Positions 33,576-44,200 of a stretch of 64,000 bases of DNA are shown here, in pieces. The position numbers were made by a program, and so were the translations under genes. Source of the stretch: Chinchilla lanigera (Eukaryota; Chordata; Mammalia; Rodentia; Chinchillidae). Positions within the stretch are counted from its first letter, which is position 1, and the number at the start of each line of letters is the position of its first letter. Below the pieces are notes generated by a model. The model was not told where the DNA came from. It made no database searches and was given only the letters and a program-made list of their open reading frames with translations. The stretch covers positions 10,749,585-10,813,584 of the forward strand of contig NW_004955474.1 of assembly GCF_000276665.1 (NCBI RefSeq), given 5' to 3'.

Positions 33576-33835
33576 AGGGTTTAGTCTTTAAGAATGTTTG
33601 GCGTTTTTTTCTTGTGACAATTTAGAAAGCATATTTGTCCTCTTTGGCTCACTTTCTTATTTCTTCCTTTCCCATGTGACCTCTGTCATCATGTGCTATC
33701 TGCCATGCGACCTGATATTCTGAACTAGAAACCAATACTCGATTACAACTTTGGTCCTCTTTCCTTTACAAATCTCTTTCTTCTGTAAAGTACCGAGTAT
33801 TCATTCTGTCATAACAACACAAAATGGACTAAGAC
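33576..33835 (+). mobile_element. Old MaLR (MLT1-like) LTR 3' part, plus strand
   Basis: CATGTGACCTCTGTCATCAT, CCAATACTCGATTACAACTT and AACACAAAATGGACTAAGAC follow the 3' end of an MLT1/MST-type LTR. The 5' part is missing or unrecognisable. Confidence 0.6.
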
Positions 33836-34790
33836 ATTAACTGTGGCTCGATACTCTAAAATATCTAGGATTGGGCCATTCATTTAGAGAACAATGAGTC
33901 ATACATAATGAACTGAACATCTAATCTCAAAAATCATTTGCAGGAAATTAGCATTAGCTATACAAGCATTACAAGTTGTACTAATTATTTTTTTCCTTTT
34001 CAAACCATTGAATGAATGAAATCAAATAAAGACCCTCATGTATGAGAACTATAAATATTTCTATTGTGATACATATTTTCTTCAGGATTAATTTATGTGA
34101 ACAAATTTGTCCATATAAAGAATAAATCAATTTGGATTTAACATATTAATGTGAGAAGACATCATATCAAATTTACTAGGTTCATTAAGCTTAGGGAATT
34201 AAATTTGAGAAATCTATATCTCTAGTAATAGATTTGAAGAGTAATAGTTAGCATCTTATCAAATATGTCCTTCTTTACCATGTATTGACTTTAGAGATCA
34301 GAATATCAGCAACTCAGTTTAAATACTTTTACCTTTAGATTTATCAAGCGATTACATTATAAATTAAAAAACTAGTGCACACTGAGAATGAATCGTCTAT
34401 ACCTTGTAGATTCTTCAATCTTGTAGAATTCTCAAACTATCATGGAGTTGGCTATTACCATTCCCAATTTATCAGCCATGTCTTGATTGGTTAGATGGCT
34501 TACCACAAACCTATAAATATTTGCACAACACTATATTTTCATATAAGAACACAGTATGTTGAGGAATTTTTCTTTAGAAGTCTGGATTTGAAAACAGAGG
34601 CAATTAATGCAGATGTTATTGTTTTTTATGTTATAATTTCTAGGTATATCTTGATGTATGATAAAGTAACTTAAAATGCATAGTAAGGTGGCACAAGTGA
34701 CAATTACATACAAAAATAAAGAGACACAGTTTAAGAAATTATGAAGGCTCTACCATCTGTCATAAAAGACACCAATAGATAATAGAATTC
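33836..34790. other. Unassigned AT-rich DNA
   Basis: No repeat or gene recognised. Confidence 0.4.
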
Positions 34791-35199
34791 TGCCTTAGTT
34801 ACTTTTCTATCATCCAGACAGAATACCTGACACCCACAACTCCAAAGAGAAAAGGTTTATTTTGGCTCACAGGCTGTGGAGTTCTCAGTCCATAGTTGGC
34901 TTGGTCCACCACATGGTAGCATGAAAGAAGGGGAAGGCAGAGGAACCTTGCTCAATTCATGGCAGGCAGGAGAGAGGGAACAAGAGAGGAGGGAGGGAAA
35001 TAGACCCTTCCAGGCCATGCCCCCAATGACCCATCTGCTCCAACCAGGCTTCACTTCCAAATCACATTTAGTTATATAGACTTCTCAGTGGACTTCTTCA
35101 CTGATAAGAATCAGGCCTCTGTGATCCAATCACTTCACAAAAGCCCCACCCAGGAGCACATGCACCTTTGGAGGAACATCCAGATATAAAGCCATACCA
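34791..35199 (-). mobile_element. Solo MaLR LTR, complete, minus strand
   Basis: Begins TGCCTTAGTTACTTTTCTAT and ends ATATAAAGCCATACCA, the TG...CA termini of a reverse-complement LTR of about 409 bp. Internal blocks include GGTTTATTTTGGCTCACAGG, GCCCCACCCAGGAGCACATG and CTTTGGAGGAACATCCAGAT. Flanking AATTC / GATTC is a near-perfect 5-bp duplication. Short open frames on both strands are non-genic. Confidence 0.85.
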
Positions 35200-36513
35200 G
35201 ATTCAATCACAAGAATCTAATTTTGAGCTTTTTCATTTGACATTCCTTTTATGAGGAATTATTGACTAAACTTTGGAATGATGAATCTCATGATGTTCTT
35301 AGCTTCTCAAAGAGCAGTTGGTTTGATTTTTCTGAGGTATCACATTCTTTTCACTCTTTTTGATTAGTCATTGCCACTATGAGAAGTAGTTAAGATATAC
35401 CACCCACTGAATATGGACCTTTTTCATTCATAATGACTAAATTAAAGTATATCAAACAACAGTCTGAAGAAAACATCATTTTTAAAACAGCAACAAATTG
35501 CTTCTACATGAAGCCAATCAGCATACAAAATTTAAGATTAAGTGAACTGTACCTCAAAATAACAAGCAATACACTCAGACATGAGTGTTTTCAGAAACCT
35601 ACCTGTACTCTTATCCAACATTTTATGGTTTCAGAGAGAATCTAATAATTGTTTTCATCATTCACTATTTAAACAAAAGCCATAAAATATACAGAAGTGA
35701 ACTAGTGTAGAAAGTATAAGAAATGAACTGCCCATGAAATGAAACAGAATGACAAACCCTTTCAGAATTGAACATATACATTGATTGGTAATACTTTACA
35801 GTACATTCTTTGAAATCCCTTTTAGTAATTGCCCATCTTTGATATGTGATTAAACACTGTCAGGTTGTGAAGGCAAATAAATACATGAAGAGTGTTGAAT
35901 TTCAATGCAAGTATAAGTTGTGAGTGTGCAACTTTGTTCTTTCTTCCTGCTTTGATAGATGTCCAAGATTGAAGTAGGACTGGACATCTGCAACCTTCAG
36001 TAGTTACAAAGGCATGCAAGGGTGTAGAAGGGGATTTTGGGGTTATGTGTGTTATAGTTTCCATGTAGAATATTATCTTTATATTTTTTCCAGTGGAAAT
36101 TTTGTCTAATAGGAAAAAATACATTGCCTAAGTAGATATTCATGTTATGTTGTCCCTGGCAGTTATTAAAGGGAGTTTTAGAACATTCCTGCTATCTGAT
36201 TTTAGTTGCAATATGTACACGTGTGCCCTCTTGTCAAACATGCACACAGTCACTATTAAAACACTGAAATTATGTCCAGTTTTTGATGAAGTATAAATTA
36301 TTAAGGAAATCACAATTCTAGATGAAGACCTGAGTTTAGACTAAGATTAATTACTTAATAGTTGTGTGAATTCAGATTTATAATTTTTTTCCCCAATTCA
36401 GAATTGTCTCCCCTAAAAAAGAAGGTTTAATCATAATTCTCTTCAGCTTTGTAATGTGTATGGAACAGGGGTATAGTAAAGGATCACTACGGTAACTATC
36501 ATATTTGTCCTTT
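35200..36513. other. Unassigned 1.3-kb block
   Basis: No transposon recognised. A 100-residue minus-strand open frame at 35822-36124 has no known motif. Confidence 0.4.
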
Positions 36514-36529
36514 AAAATGAAGATTTTGA

Positions 36530-36689
36530 GCAGGGGGTAGTGGCATAAGCCTGAAATGCCAGCACTCAGGAGGCTGAGGCAAGAGGATCACTATGAGTTC
36601 GAGGCCAGCCTGGGCTACATAGTGAGTTTAAGGCCAACCTAAACTACATAGCAAGATCCTGTTAAATAAATAAATAAATAAAAATAAAT
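36530..36689 (+). mobile_element. B1 SINE, plus strand
   Basis: GGGTAGTGGCATAAGCCTGA, CAGGAGGCTGAGGCAAGAGG and TTCGAGGCCAGCCTGGGCTA, then the duplicated TTTAAGGCCAACCTAAACTA copy and a (AAAT)n tail. A 16-bp duplication, AAAATGAAGATTTTGA, lies at 36514-36529 and 36690-36705. Confidence 0.96.
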
Positions 36690-36954
36690 AAAATGAAGAT
36701 TTTGAAGGAGTCCTACCTTGACTCTCAGTAGTTTCCACACATACCATCAAACTCTCTTCCAAAAGGGCTGCAAGAAATCTTTACAGATGTAAAACCATCT
36801 ATTAGCACAATGAATTTTTTTTATTCTCTGTCCCTGTCTCCTCTCTCTCTGTATGACTAGAAGTGTGAATTTAACAACAATCAATCTCTTATTTTTGCTC
36901 AACCACAGAGAGGAAGGTACTTTTTCTTTAAAAGGTATGAAAATCTAGTTATAC

Positions 36955-37080
36955 AGTAATACCTTGGTTTGCAAATCCTTCTGTTCGCAAACAGTTCAGT
37001 TCACAAACAGAAATGCTAAGTGGCTCTCAGGGCTAAATTTAAGAACTTGCAACAGTTTTCCTCTAACTATTCCAAAGCAC
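36955..37080 (+). mobile_element. Tigger-type DNA transposon end fragment
   Basis: CAGTAATACCTTGGTTTGCA, then TTCTGTTCGCAAACAGTTCA and GTTCACAAACAGAAATGCTA, matches the Tigger terminus pattern of CAGTAATACCTCGGTTTGCG followed by repeated GGTTTGCGAA motifs. The other terminus is not seen. Confidence 0.7.
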
Positions 37081-37114
37081 TGAAATAGAGGTGAATCCCA
37101 CCAAACCCATTTTT

Positions 37115-37222
37115 TTTTTTTTTTTTTTTTTTTTTGGTTTTTCTCCGGTACCGGGAACCGAACTCAGGACCTTGCGCTTGCCAGGCAGGCACTTTGCCGC
37201 TGAGCTAAATCCCCGGCCCCAC
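37115..37222 (-). mobile_element. Young ID SINE, minus strand
   Basis: Reverse-complement body with CTCCGGTACCGGGAACCGAA and GCTGAGCTAAATCCCCGGCC. Flanking CACCAAACCCATTTT / CACCAAGCCCATTTT repeats differ by one base. The 69- and 70-residue frames here are SINE by-products. Confidence 0.94.
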
Positions 37223-37262
37223 CACCAAGCCCATTTTGAGGCCAATATTGCCCTCAGACTAG

Positions 37263-37278
37263 GACACACACACACACA
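37263..37278. repeat. Short (CA)n tract
   Basis: About eight CA units. Confidence 0.9.
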
Positions 37279-37284
37279 AGATAT

Positions 37285-37505
37285 AATTCAATATCCATGA
37301 TTAACATAGGTAAAAAGTTCTTTAACAAAATGCTAACAAAGGGAATCCAACAGCACATTAAACAGTTGATTAAGCATACACAAATGAGATTAATTCCAGG
37401 CATGCAAGGATGATCCAACATATACAAGTCAGTGTGATACAACCATCAACAGAATGGAGAACTCCGTGGTAATCTCAATAGTGTTCAACATTTATATTTT
37501 GAAGG
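37285..37505 (+). mobile_element. Old L1M reverse-transcriptase-region fragment, plus strand
   Basis: AAAATGCTAACAAAGGGAAT, AGATTAATTCCAGGCATGCA and ACCATCAACAGAATGGAGAA follow the L1 ORF2 RT region. The orientation is opposite to the L1M sequence that begins about 100 bp to the right and comes from the neighbouring ORF2 part, which suggests a rearranged or inverted element. Confidence 0.65.
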
Positions 37506-38811
37506 AACATAAGCACTTTGTTCACCACAGGTTCAAACAAGAAAATATTGGGGAATACATATACAAAATATATGTTTGATAAGATATGAAATATGATTCA
37601 AATTGGCAAAATTTAAATAGTTTCTTGATAAGGATACATTTTATTGGTGACTGAAACTCTATTACTTGAACTCATCAGCTCAAGTTTCGAAATTATCATT
37701 TAATCTTTTTAAGGTGTATATGTCAAGGAATTTGTTCATTTGTTTTAGGTTATCAAATTTGTTGACATATAGATGCGCTTCATAATCCCTACTGATCCTT
37801 TGTAAGACAGTGATGTCAAAGTAATGTCTACTTTTAGCATAAAATTTTATTTATTTGAATATTATTTTTATAGCTAATCTAGTGAAAGACTTGTCATTTT
37901 TATCTTTATGACAAATCAATTTTTTGTCTCACTGATATTGGCGGTTTAAGTCTGTTTATTTGGGGGCTCCTTTATAGGTGATTTTTTGCTTTTCTCTAAC
38001 AGCTTTCAAGATTCTGCTATTACATTGGATTTCTGGTATTTTAATTGTTACATGATGTGGAAATTTTTCTCAATATGGCTAATTGGGGCTTTATATTATA
38101 TAAAATTAACTTATATTATAATGGCCTCACTTATCTGTATGTTAAGTTCTTTTTCTATGTCTGGAAAGTTTTCTGCTATTACTTCTCTGACTAGGTTATT
38201 CATACCTTTTGAGCTATTTTCTCATTTTTATTAATTCCAGTTACTCCTAAATTACTCTTCTTTGAATCAACTAACAGCTACTGGATCCATTTGTCATGTT
38301 TTCCTGTTGTTATTAAGTTATCTATAATTAACTGCTGGCTAACCACAGCCCTGTCTTTGTTGCTTCTGCTACCAAGACTTTCAATTGTATTTTTAATCTC
38401 CCAGATTTTTGTTTGGAACTTTTCTATGGACTCCCATTATTTTTCAGTTTGGTATTTATGTTTTGCACCCCTTTCTTTAGCTCCACTGCAGTTTTATAGG
38501 TGTCTTCTTTAGACTCACTGACCATTATCTGTCTAGTTGTATCTTTTTTGAATTTGCAAAGAACTTTATTGCACTGTTTTGTAACCTCCCTTGATACACT
38601 TGCACATATTTTTGCTTTGTGACTTATGGTTTCCTCCTACTCAATGCTCCCTGGACCAGTTTTTGAGGAGTTAGGAGATTTTGGAGGCATTTGTTGTCTT
38701 GTTTTATTACATTTCTATTTTTTGTTGTTTTTGTTTGTTTTCTGTGCTAGGATTTGCAGTTCCTTTAGCCCAGTCCCTTGTTCTTCAGGAATGAGCTTCA
38801 GTACTGTTTTT

Positions 38812-38924
38812 TTTTTTTTTTTGGTTTTTTTTTGTTTGTTTGTTTTTCTCCGGTACCGGGAACCGAACTCACGACCTTGCGCTTGCCAGGCAGGCGCTTT
38901 GCCGCTGAGCTAAATCCCCAGCCC
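38812..38924 (-). mobile_element. Young ID SINE, minus strand
   Basis: The body is essentially the reverse complement of the 20183 copy (CTCCGGTACCGGGAACCGAA; GCTGAGCTAAATCCCCAGCC). A perfect 16-bp duplication, CTTCAGTACTGTTTTT, lies at 38796-38811 and 38925-38940. Confidence 0.97.
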
Positions 38925-39449
38925 CTTCAGTACTGTTTTTAACCACCAGAAAATCCAGATATTGACATACAGAGAGATACAGTTGATAGCCCCAAATATG
39001 TCAGTAAAGTAAGTGACCACAATGGTGTTGAGTATAAACTGGGTCCTAATAAACTCTGAGAACCACTCATGAGCCACCTTTACCTAGTGAAAAGGTCTAT
39101 GATTTTAGTGTAGGAACCTAGGCAACCTGGATATTGACACATAGACCACTTTTATCTGTTGGATGTAGTCAGCAGTGGAAAGTCTCAACTAGACCTCAAA
39201 CTAACTCCCAGCTCCTTCAGATCTACTCCCTCTAAAGACCACATCACCATGCCTGGACTCCCACCACAGAATACAGACCTTTTGATGCTCCTGGTCTGAG
39301 CTTGAGCTTGTCAGAGAGACATCTCTGTCCAGCTGTCAATCTCTCCAAGTCTATCTCTCAATGATACCTCTTAACCAGTTTTTGTGGTAGAGTAACCCTT
39401 CAATTCTAAAGCACAGCCCTTCTCCTAGGGGTGTGTTTCATACTCAGCT

Positions 39450-39890
39450 ATGTCAGTCTTTTGGCTGTAACCTCTACTGCCCTGTACCGTGGCACGTGGA
39501 AGATACCAGTGTCACTTGCAGAGGCAGAGCAGGACCACTCTCTTCTCCCAGAGGCCCATAATCTGGCTGTGTTGGTGAGGGAGGTATAGAGGGGCCTTGC
39601 TCTGCTTGTGTGGGGTATATGAGGCTCCAATGTTGGAGGTAGGCGTGGGGGCCCATTCTCCACATCCACAGGGTCCACGATGCTCTGGTGCCCCTGGTGG
39701 CAGGGGACAAGGTGTCTCTCCTCTTCTGCAGGGTGTCAGCCTTCAGTGTTAACCAGAGACTGGAGGGACAGCGTACAGGACAGAGGTGCACAGCAGGCTC
39801 TTTCTTCTCACCTGCAGGACCACGAGGCTCCAGTGTTAGCTGGAGGAGTGGAGGCATACTCACCTAAGGTAACTTTTGATACGTAGGTTG
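39450..39890 (-). repeat. GC-richer, internally repetitive tract (probable L1M 5' UTR)
   Basis: Similar phrases recur: GAGGCTCCAATGTTGGAGGT near 39621, CCTTCAGTGTTAACCAGAGA near 39740 and GAGGCTCCAGTGTTAGCTGG near 39824. This suggests worn tandem units. Its place beyond ORF1-like sequence on the minus strand fits an L1 5' UTR promoter region, but I cannot confirm the family. Confidence 0.5.
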
Positions 39891-40279
39891 TATTGCTGCC
39901 ATTTTTAAACTTCTTTACTGATTTTTTTGGGTTCCTCTCTTCTTTTCCTTTCTTTTATAGTCTTCCTTTGTGGTTAGGTGATTTATTCTACTTTTGTGTT
40001 TTGATTTCTTGCTCATTATTTTTGATGTGCCATTTAAGGATTTTTGCTTTGTAGCTACTACGAAGGTTGCAAAATCTTATTTTTATTATAAAAAGCTATT
40101 TTAACTGATAACAGCTTAACTTCAATCATAAAGCTAATAAGCAAGATAAGAAATACTAATTTACAAACTAAACATTTCTTCTTCATGCTTCCCACTTGTT
40201 GAACTTCAATGTCCCATTTTAAAACATTTTATATTCCTTATCTATTAATATATTGTTATTTTTAAAATTTTTTTCTTTT
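39891..40279. other. Unassigned AT-rich DNA between L1M segments
   Basis: No clear block; possibly the worn 3' continuation of the next L1M. Confidence 0.35.
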
Positions 40280-41269
40280 AGTGTTCACACTAAAGATATG
40301 AATGGCTTCTATGTACATGATGTTTAAAATACTGTATTTTCCATTTGTCTCCTTAGTTACTGTTGTCAGTGATTCTCTGTCTTCCAATACTGTCTTCTTG
40401 TTTCTCACTGTATCTTTGTTTCAATTGGAAGAATTCCCTTGAGCATTTCCTGTAAGACAGTTCTAGGAGTTATATGTTCTTTGTGCTTTTGTTCATCTGG
40501 AAATGGCTTTGTAGCTGCTACGTTTACACAGATTAGCTTTTCTGGGAACAGTAACTTTTGGTTTGCAGAGTTTCCCAACCCTCCTGTCTTCACTACTATG
40601 ACTACATTACCCCATTCCCCCTGGCTTGCAAGGTTTCTGTGGAGAAAGGTTGCTGTCATGTGAGTGGCAACACCCTTGCTTCTCCTTTTTATTACTAGTT
40701 TAAAGAGAAAAGAACAAAAGTTCGTTCTTCTGTTCTGTTACTTTTAGAATCCTTTGTCTTTAACCTTTGAGAACTTCCTTATAATATTCCTCGGGAGACT
40801 TGTTTGTGGTTAATCAACTTGGTAACTTTTGATCTTCTTGTTCCTGGGCATTTGTATCTTTCTCTAGTCTTGGGAAAGTTGCTGTCAATCATCTCTTGTG
40901 TGAGTTTTCTAATCTTCTGACATTCTCAACTCCCTCTTAAACCATAATAACCCCAATAATTGCTGTTTTAATGCTATTTCATAATGTCCCTAAGCTCTCT
41001 TTATTCCTCCTTATGTTTTCTAAAATTTTTTTCTCCTTTGACTATGTATTTTTAAATCTTTAAACTCACTGATGCTTTCTTCTGTTTTGTCTACTTTGCT
41101 ATTGACACTTCCTGTCTTAGCTTTCCATTACTGTGAAAAATACTTAAGATACTCAAACTGCTAATGAAAATGTTTTTTTTTGCCTCATAGTTTGGGTTGT
41201 TTGTTCCACTATCAATTTCATCTTGTAGCTATGCTACAGCTAAGTGTCTTTGAGATATTCTTTCCTACT

Positions 41270-41826
41270 TTTTTTTTTATTTTAAAGAGGAAAGAACAAA
41301 AACAAAATAAGAAAAACACAGACAAAAACAAAAACAAAACAAAACAAAAAGTATAAAAACAATGCAGAATTTCAAAACAAGATAATAGGAAATCAACAAT
41401 GGTTATTGTATTACTTATTGTTATCTTCAAAGTAGTTGCTCAGATAACCAGATATAGGTATGCAAGATTGATCAGACAGGTAAACTTTAACTGTTCCTTT
41501 CAATAAACCAATAGAAATTAGTAGTACAATTATGTTAGCTATCCGTGTGTGTATATCTCCCTTCCTTCTTTCTTTCTTCTCTCCTTTCCCTCATCCCAGT
41601 TATTCTTTCCTTTTAAGCAGTTTCTTTGCCTTTCATAATATCTATTGTACCTTTCAGTTTTATTTACTCTTTCAGTTGTTTTACACTAGGGAGACAATAT
41701 GGTGCTTATACATGCAGGTCTGCTTTATTTTGCTTATGCGTATGGTTACTACGTGCATCCATTTACCTATGAAAGCCTCGAGTTTACCTTTCTTTATAGC
41801 CTTTTATAACTTTTTTCTGGAGGCCT
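41270..41826 (-). mobile_element. 5'-truncated rodent L1, minus strand, inside LTR
   Basis: The reversed tail TTTTTTTTTTATTTTAAAGA is followed by 3' UTR blocks shared with 22843 and 29600 (AACAATGGTTATTGTATTAC; CTTCAAAGTAGTTGCTCAGA). It ends near 41826, where the LTR resumes (GGCCTAATCAAATCTGCACA). Only 3' UTR and the very end of ORF2 are present. Confidence 0.83.
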
Positions 41827-42069
41827 AATCAAATCTGCACACCTTAGGAAGCATAGTATGGAGTGGACTGAGTATAGAGCAAAGCTGTTAACCTCACAGT
41901 GACAGAGAGTAAAAGAGAGGAAGCCTGGGAGGGTGGCTCAGTATCTGCTTTAGTGTCATACTTCCCTCTGACCAGAAGATTTTCACCTATGCCACAACCA
42001 CTGAATGTTTCACCACTTTGCAATATGGCAGAGTGGGACTAAGCCTTTAACATATGGGCCTTTGGTGGA

Positions 42070-42442
42070 TGTCTTAGTTACTTTTCTCTTGTTGCCAAGA
42101 CAAAATACCTGACACCCAGAATTAAGGAAAGAAAGGTTGATTTTGCTTACAGTTTGTGGAGGTTTCAGTCTATGACCAGCTGGCTCCAAGACAGGGTGGC
42201 TTTTGATTGTTTGTGAGGCAGGGCACAGCGGCAACACTTCAAGGCAGCACAGCACAGCAAAAGCAGCAAGAGCAAGAGGGAGAAGGCAAGCCTCTTCTCT
42301 CTCCTTAAAATGTGTGCCCATTATCTGCCCATGCCCACACCATCTCTGTGCCCTCCTCTCACTCAGGCTCAATGTAAATCTGCGGAGTCACTTAGTCAAG
42401 CCTGTAGACTCCTCACGTTGACCCATTGCATCAATCATAACA
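42070..42442 (-). mobile_element. Solo MaLR LTR with perfect 5-bp duplication, minus strand
   Basis: Starts TGTCTTAGTTACTTTTCTCT and ends TTGCATCAATCATAACA, so the termini are TG...CA over 373 bp. GTGGA occurs directly on both sides (42065-42069 and 42443-42447). It sits inside the older LTR. The 120-residue minus-strand frame within it has no recognised domain. Confidence 0.9.
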
Positions 42443-44200
42443 GTGGACAGTTATCTAAGCACATAACTTTCTATCACACTTTAGTAACATACAAATCTTG
42501 ATTTTATTAGCTCATACTAATCATACGGAGTTGTGAATTTCTCTTTGGCATATCACTACATGCTGGTGTAATAACTTCTTTTCAATTCTTCTTTCTTTTA
42601 GGGTAGTTTTCAGCTCCAGGATTTTGTTTGTTTGTTTAGTAATTATTTTGATCTTTCTGCTCATTCTCTGCTGTGAATTATTGAATGGTTATTTTACATT
42701 TTCTTCTGGTTAACTTTTCAGAATAGCTGCTTAGAATTCTTGATCTCAGATGTTGCACATATTGTTCACTGTGTGTTTGGTTCCTGGTACTTTAGTTTGT
42801 CTATTAGGTGCCATCATAGCTCTCTGAAAGTTTTTGATGCTTATTAGTATGATGTCCGTGTACTGACGTAGTGGATATTCATTCTAATCTTCACAATCTG
42901 GTTTTATTTGTTCCCATCCTCCCATAGTGTCCAACTCAACTGGTGTTATTTTATGCAGGTCTGTTATTGCTGCTGCTCTTTCAGTATTACATAGCAGTAC
43001 AATCCAGGTTTGTCAGGTCAGTGTTTGTCACTGTTTCACCACTAGAGGGTGCACCAAGCCCAAATTTGTCATAAATACACAGTTCTTCAGCATGGAGTGG
43101 AGTGCCTTAAAAAAGGTAGGATAACTGGTAAACTTCTGCTCATAGCCCCTGCTGAGACTAGACGCTACATCATAGTCACTGGCTTGTGGTCATATTACCT
43201 GGAAGTCTACCTAGCACTGGCCCTCAGTGTAAAAATTCAGCCTGGACTTGATAGTAATGACTTGTACTTACTTCCTTCTACTTCCTCTAAGCAAACAATA
43301 ACTTTCTCTGTATTGTGCTGCCTGGGGTTAGGAGAAGGACAGGACGGGCAGTCATATGACCACAAAAACAGCAGCAGTGCTCTTTGGACCTAGAGCCCAC
43401 AGCTAGCCATGACCAATCCAGCAGAGCAAAAGGGCCAACCCCAATGCTACTATGGCTTGCCATTGGCTATGGTCTATTCATAATCTGAGACTCTTCCAGG
43501 TAGCAGAGGTAATGTGTGCTCCAGTCCTTTCCACCGTAGCAATGGGTTTACATCTGGTGCTAGGGTGTGCCCAGCTGCCCCATCCGCAGCTGCTAATGTG
43601 GAGACAGGGATACTGAATTTAAAAGTAAAACCTATGCTTACTTTACCTTCTTACACTCCTCAGCAGATGGATCTTTTTCTTCATGTTGTGCTGCTTATAT
43701 TTAGGGGAGAAGAGCGAAGTCTGTCCCTTAGCTTCTAAGACTAACATGGGTCCAGAGGCTCCCTCCATGGGCATTAGCCTTTATGCAGGGCCGATGTGGC
43801 TCTAACAATGGATTTCACTTACATAAGCTTGAAACTGTGTTTCAGATCTAATGTCTGCTCTTAATTAATCTCCCATTCCCACCCCCAAGCAGGAAGCATC
43901 TTTCCTTTTGCTGCATTGCTTGAAGTTGGAGGTTTGGTGTCATAAACAGTTCTTTTCTCCCTGCCTTCTTCAATATGTCTTTCCTTATTATTTTACTAAA
44001 ACCAAGTACTATGATCTTTCATCTGATTCTCTTACATCTTGTGAAAGTACTTTATGCATGAATAGTTGTCCCGATTGACTTTCCTGCGGGGAGAAAATCA
44101 CTAGAGTGTCTTACTTAAGGATCTTTCTCCACCCCTCTGCAAGCCATGAGTCTACATACTGTTTTTGTTTTTTGTGTTTTATAAACACATCCTCTTGTGT

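Larger units (their letters stand above)
37600..39890 (-). mobile_element. Old L1M, minus strand: ORF2 piece plus ORF1/5' UTR region
   Basis: 37690-37950 is reverse-complement ORF2 (TGTCAAGGAATTTGTTCATT; GTAGACATTAC-type block), and 37980-38650 is L1M 5' UTR/ORF1 (GCTTTCAAGATTCTGCTATT; GGAAAGTTTTCTGCTATTAC). The endonuclease part between them is missing. To the right the sequence becomes less AT-rich and ends in a GC-richer tract at 39450-39890. An ID interrupts at 38812. The 129- and 76-residue minus-strand frames at 39448-39863 lie in this tract and have no known domain. Confidence 0.65.
41113..42466 (-). mobile_element. MaLR LTR split by an L1 and a second LTR, minus strand
   Basis: Left part 41113-41269 starts TGTCTTAGCTTTCCATTACT. 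Middle part 41827-42069 ends ATATGGGCCTTTGGTGGA, and the last part 42448-42466 (CAGTTATCTAAGCACATAA) completes the LTR edge. Near-perfect 5-bp flanks CTTCC (41108-41112) and CTTTC (42467-42471) support one LTR that later took an L1 and another LTR. Confidence 0.72.
40280..44200 (-). mobile_element. Old L1M 5' UTR/ORF1 region, minus strand, with nested insertions
   Basis: 40430-41112 follows the L1M 5' UTR in reverse complement: GAGCATTTCCTGTAAGACAG, TGGCTTGCAAGGTTTCTGTG, GAATCCTTTGTCTTTAACCT and TCTTGGGAAAGTTGCTGTCA. The sequence resumes at about 42590 (GGTAGTTTTCAGCTCCAGGA) and goes on through less AT-rich 5' UTR-like sequence to about 44200. The gap holds an LTR with two further insertions. 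The right limit is approximate. Confidence 0.65.

Noticed and set aside
39448..39863. 129- and 76-residue minus-strand frames rich in Pro, Arg and Ser
   Set aside because: They overlap in different frames across a GC-richer repetitive tract beside L1M sequence; open length follows from low stop-codon density.
42010..42372. 120-residue minus-strand frame
   Set aside because: Lies almost wholly inside a solo MaLR LTR with clear termini and a 5-bp duplication; no protein domain.
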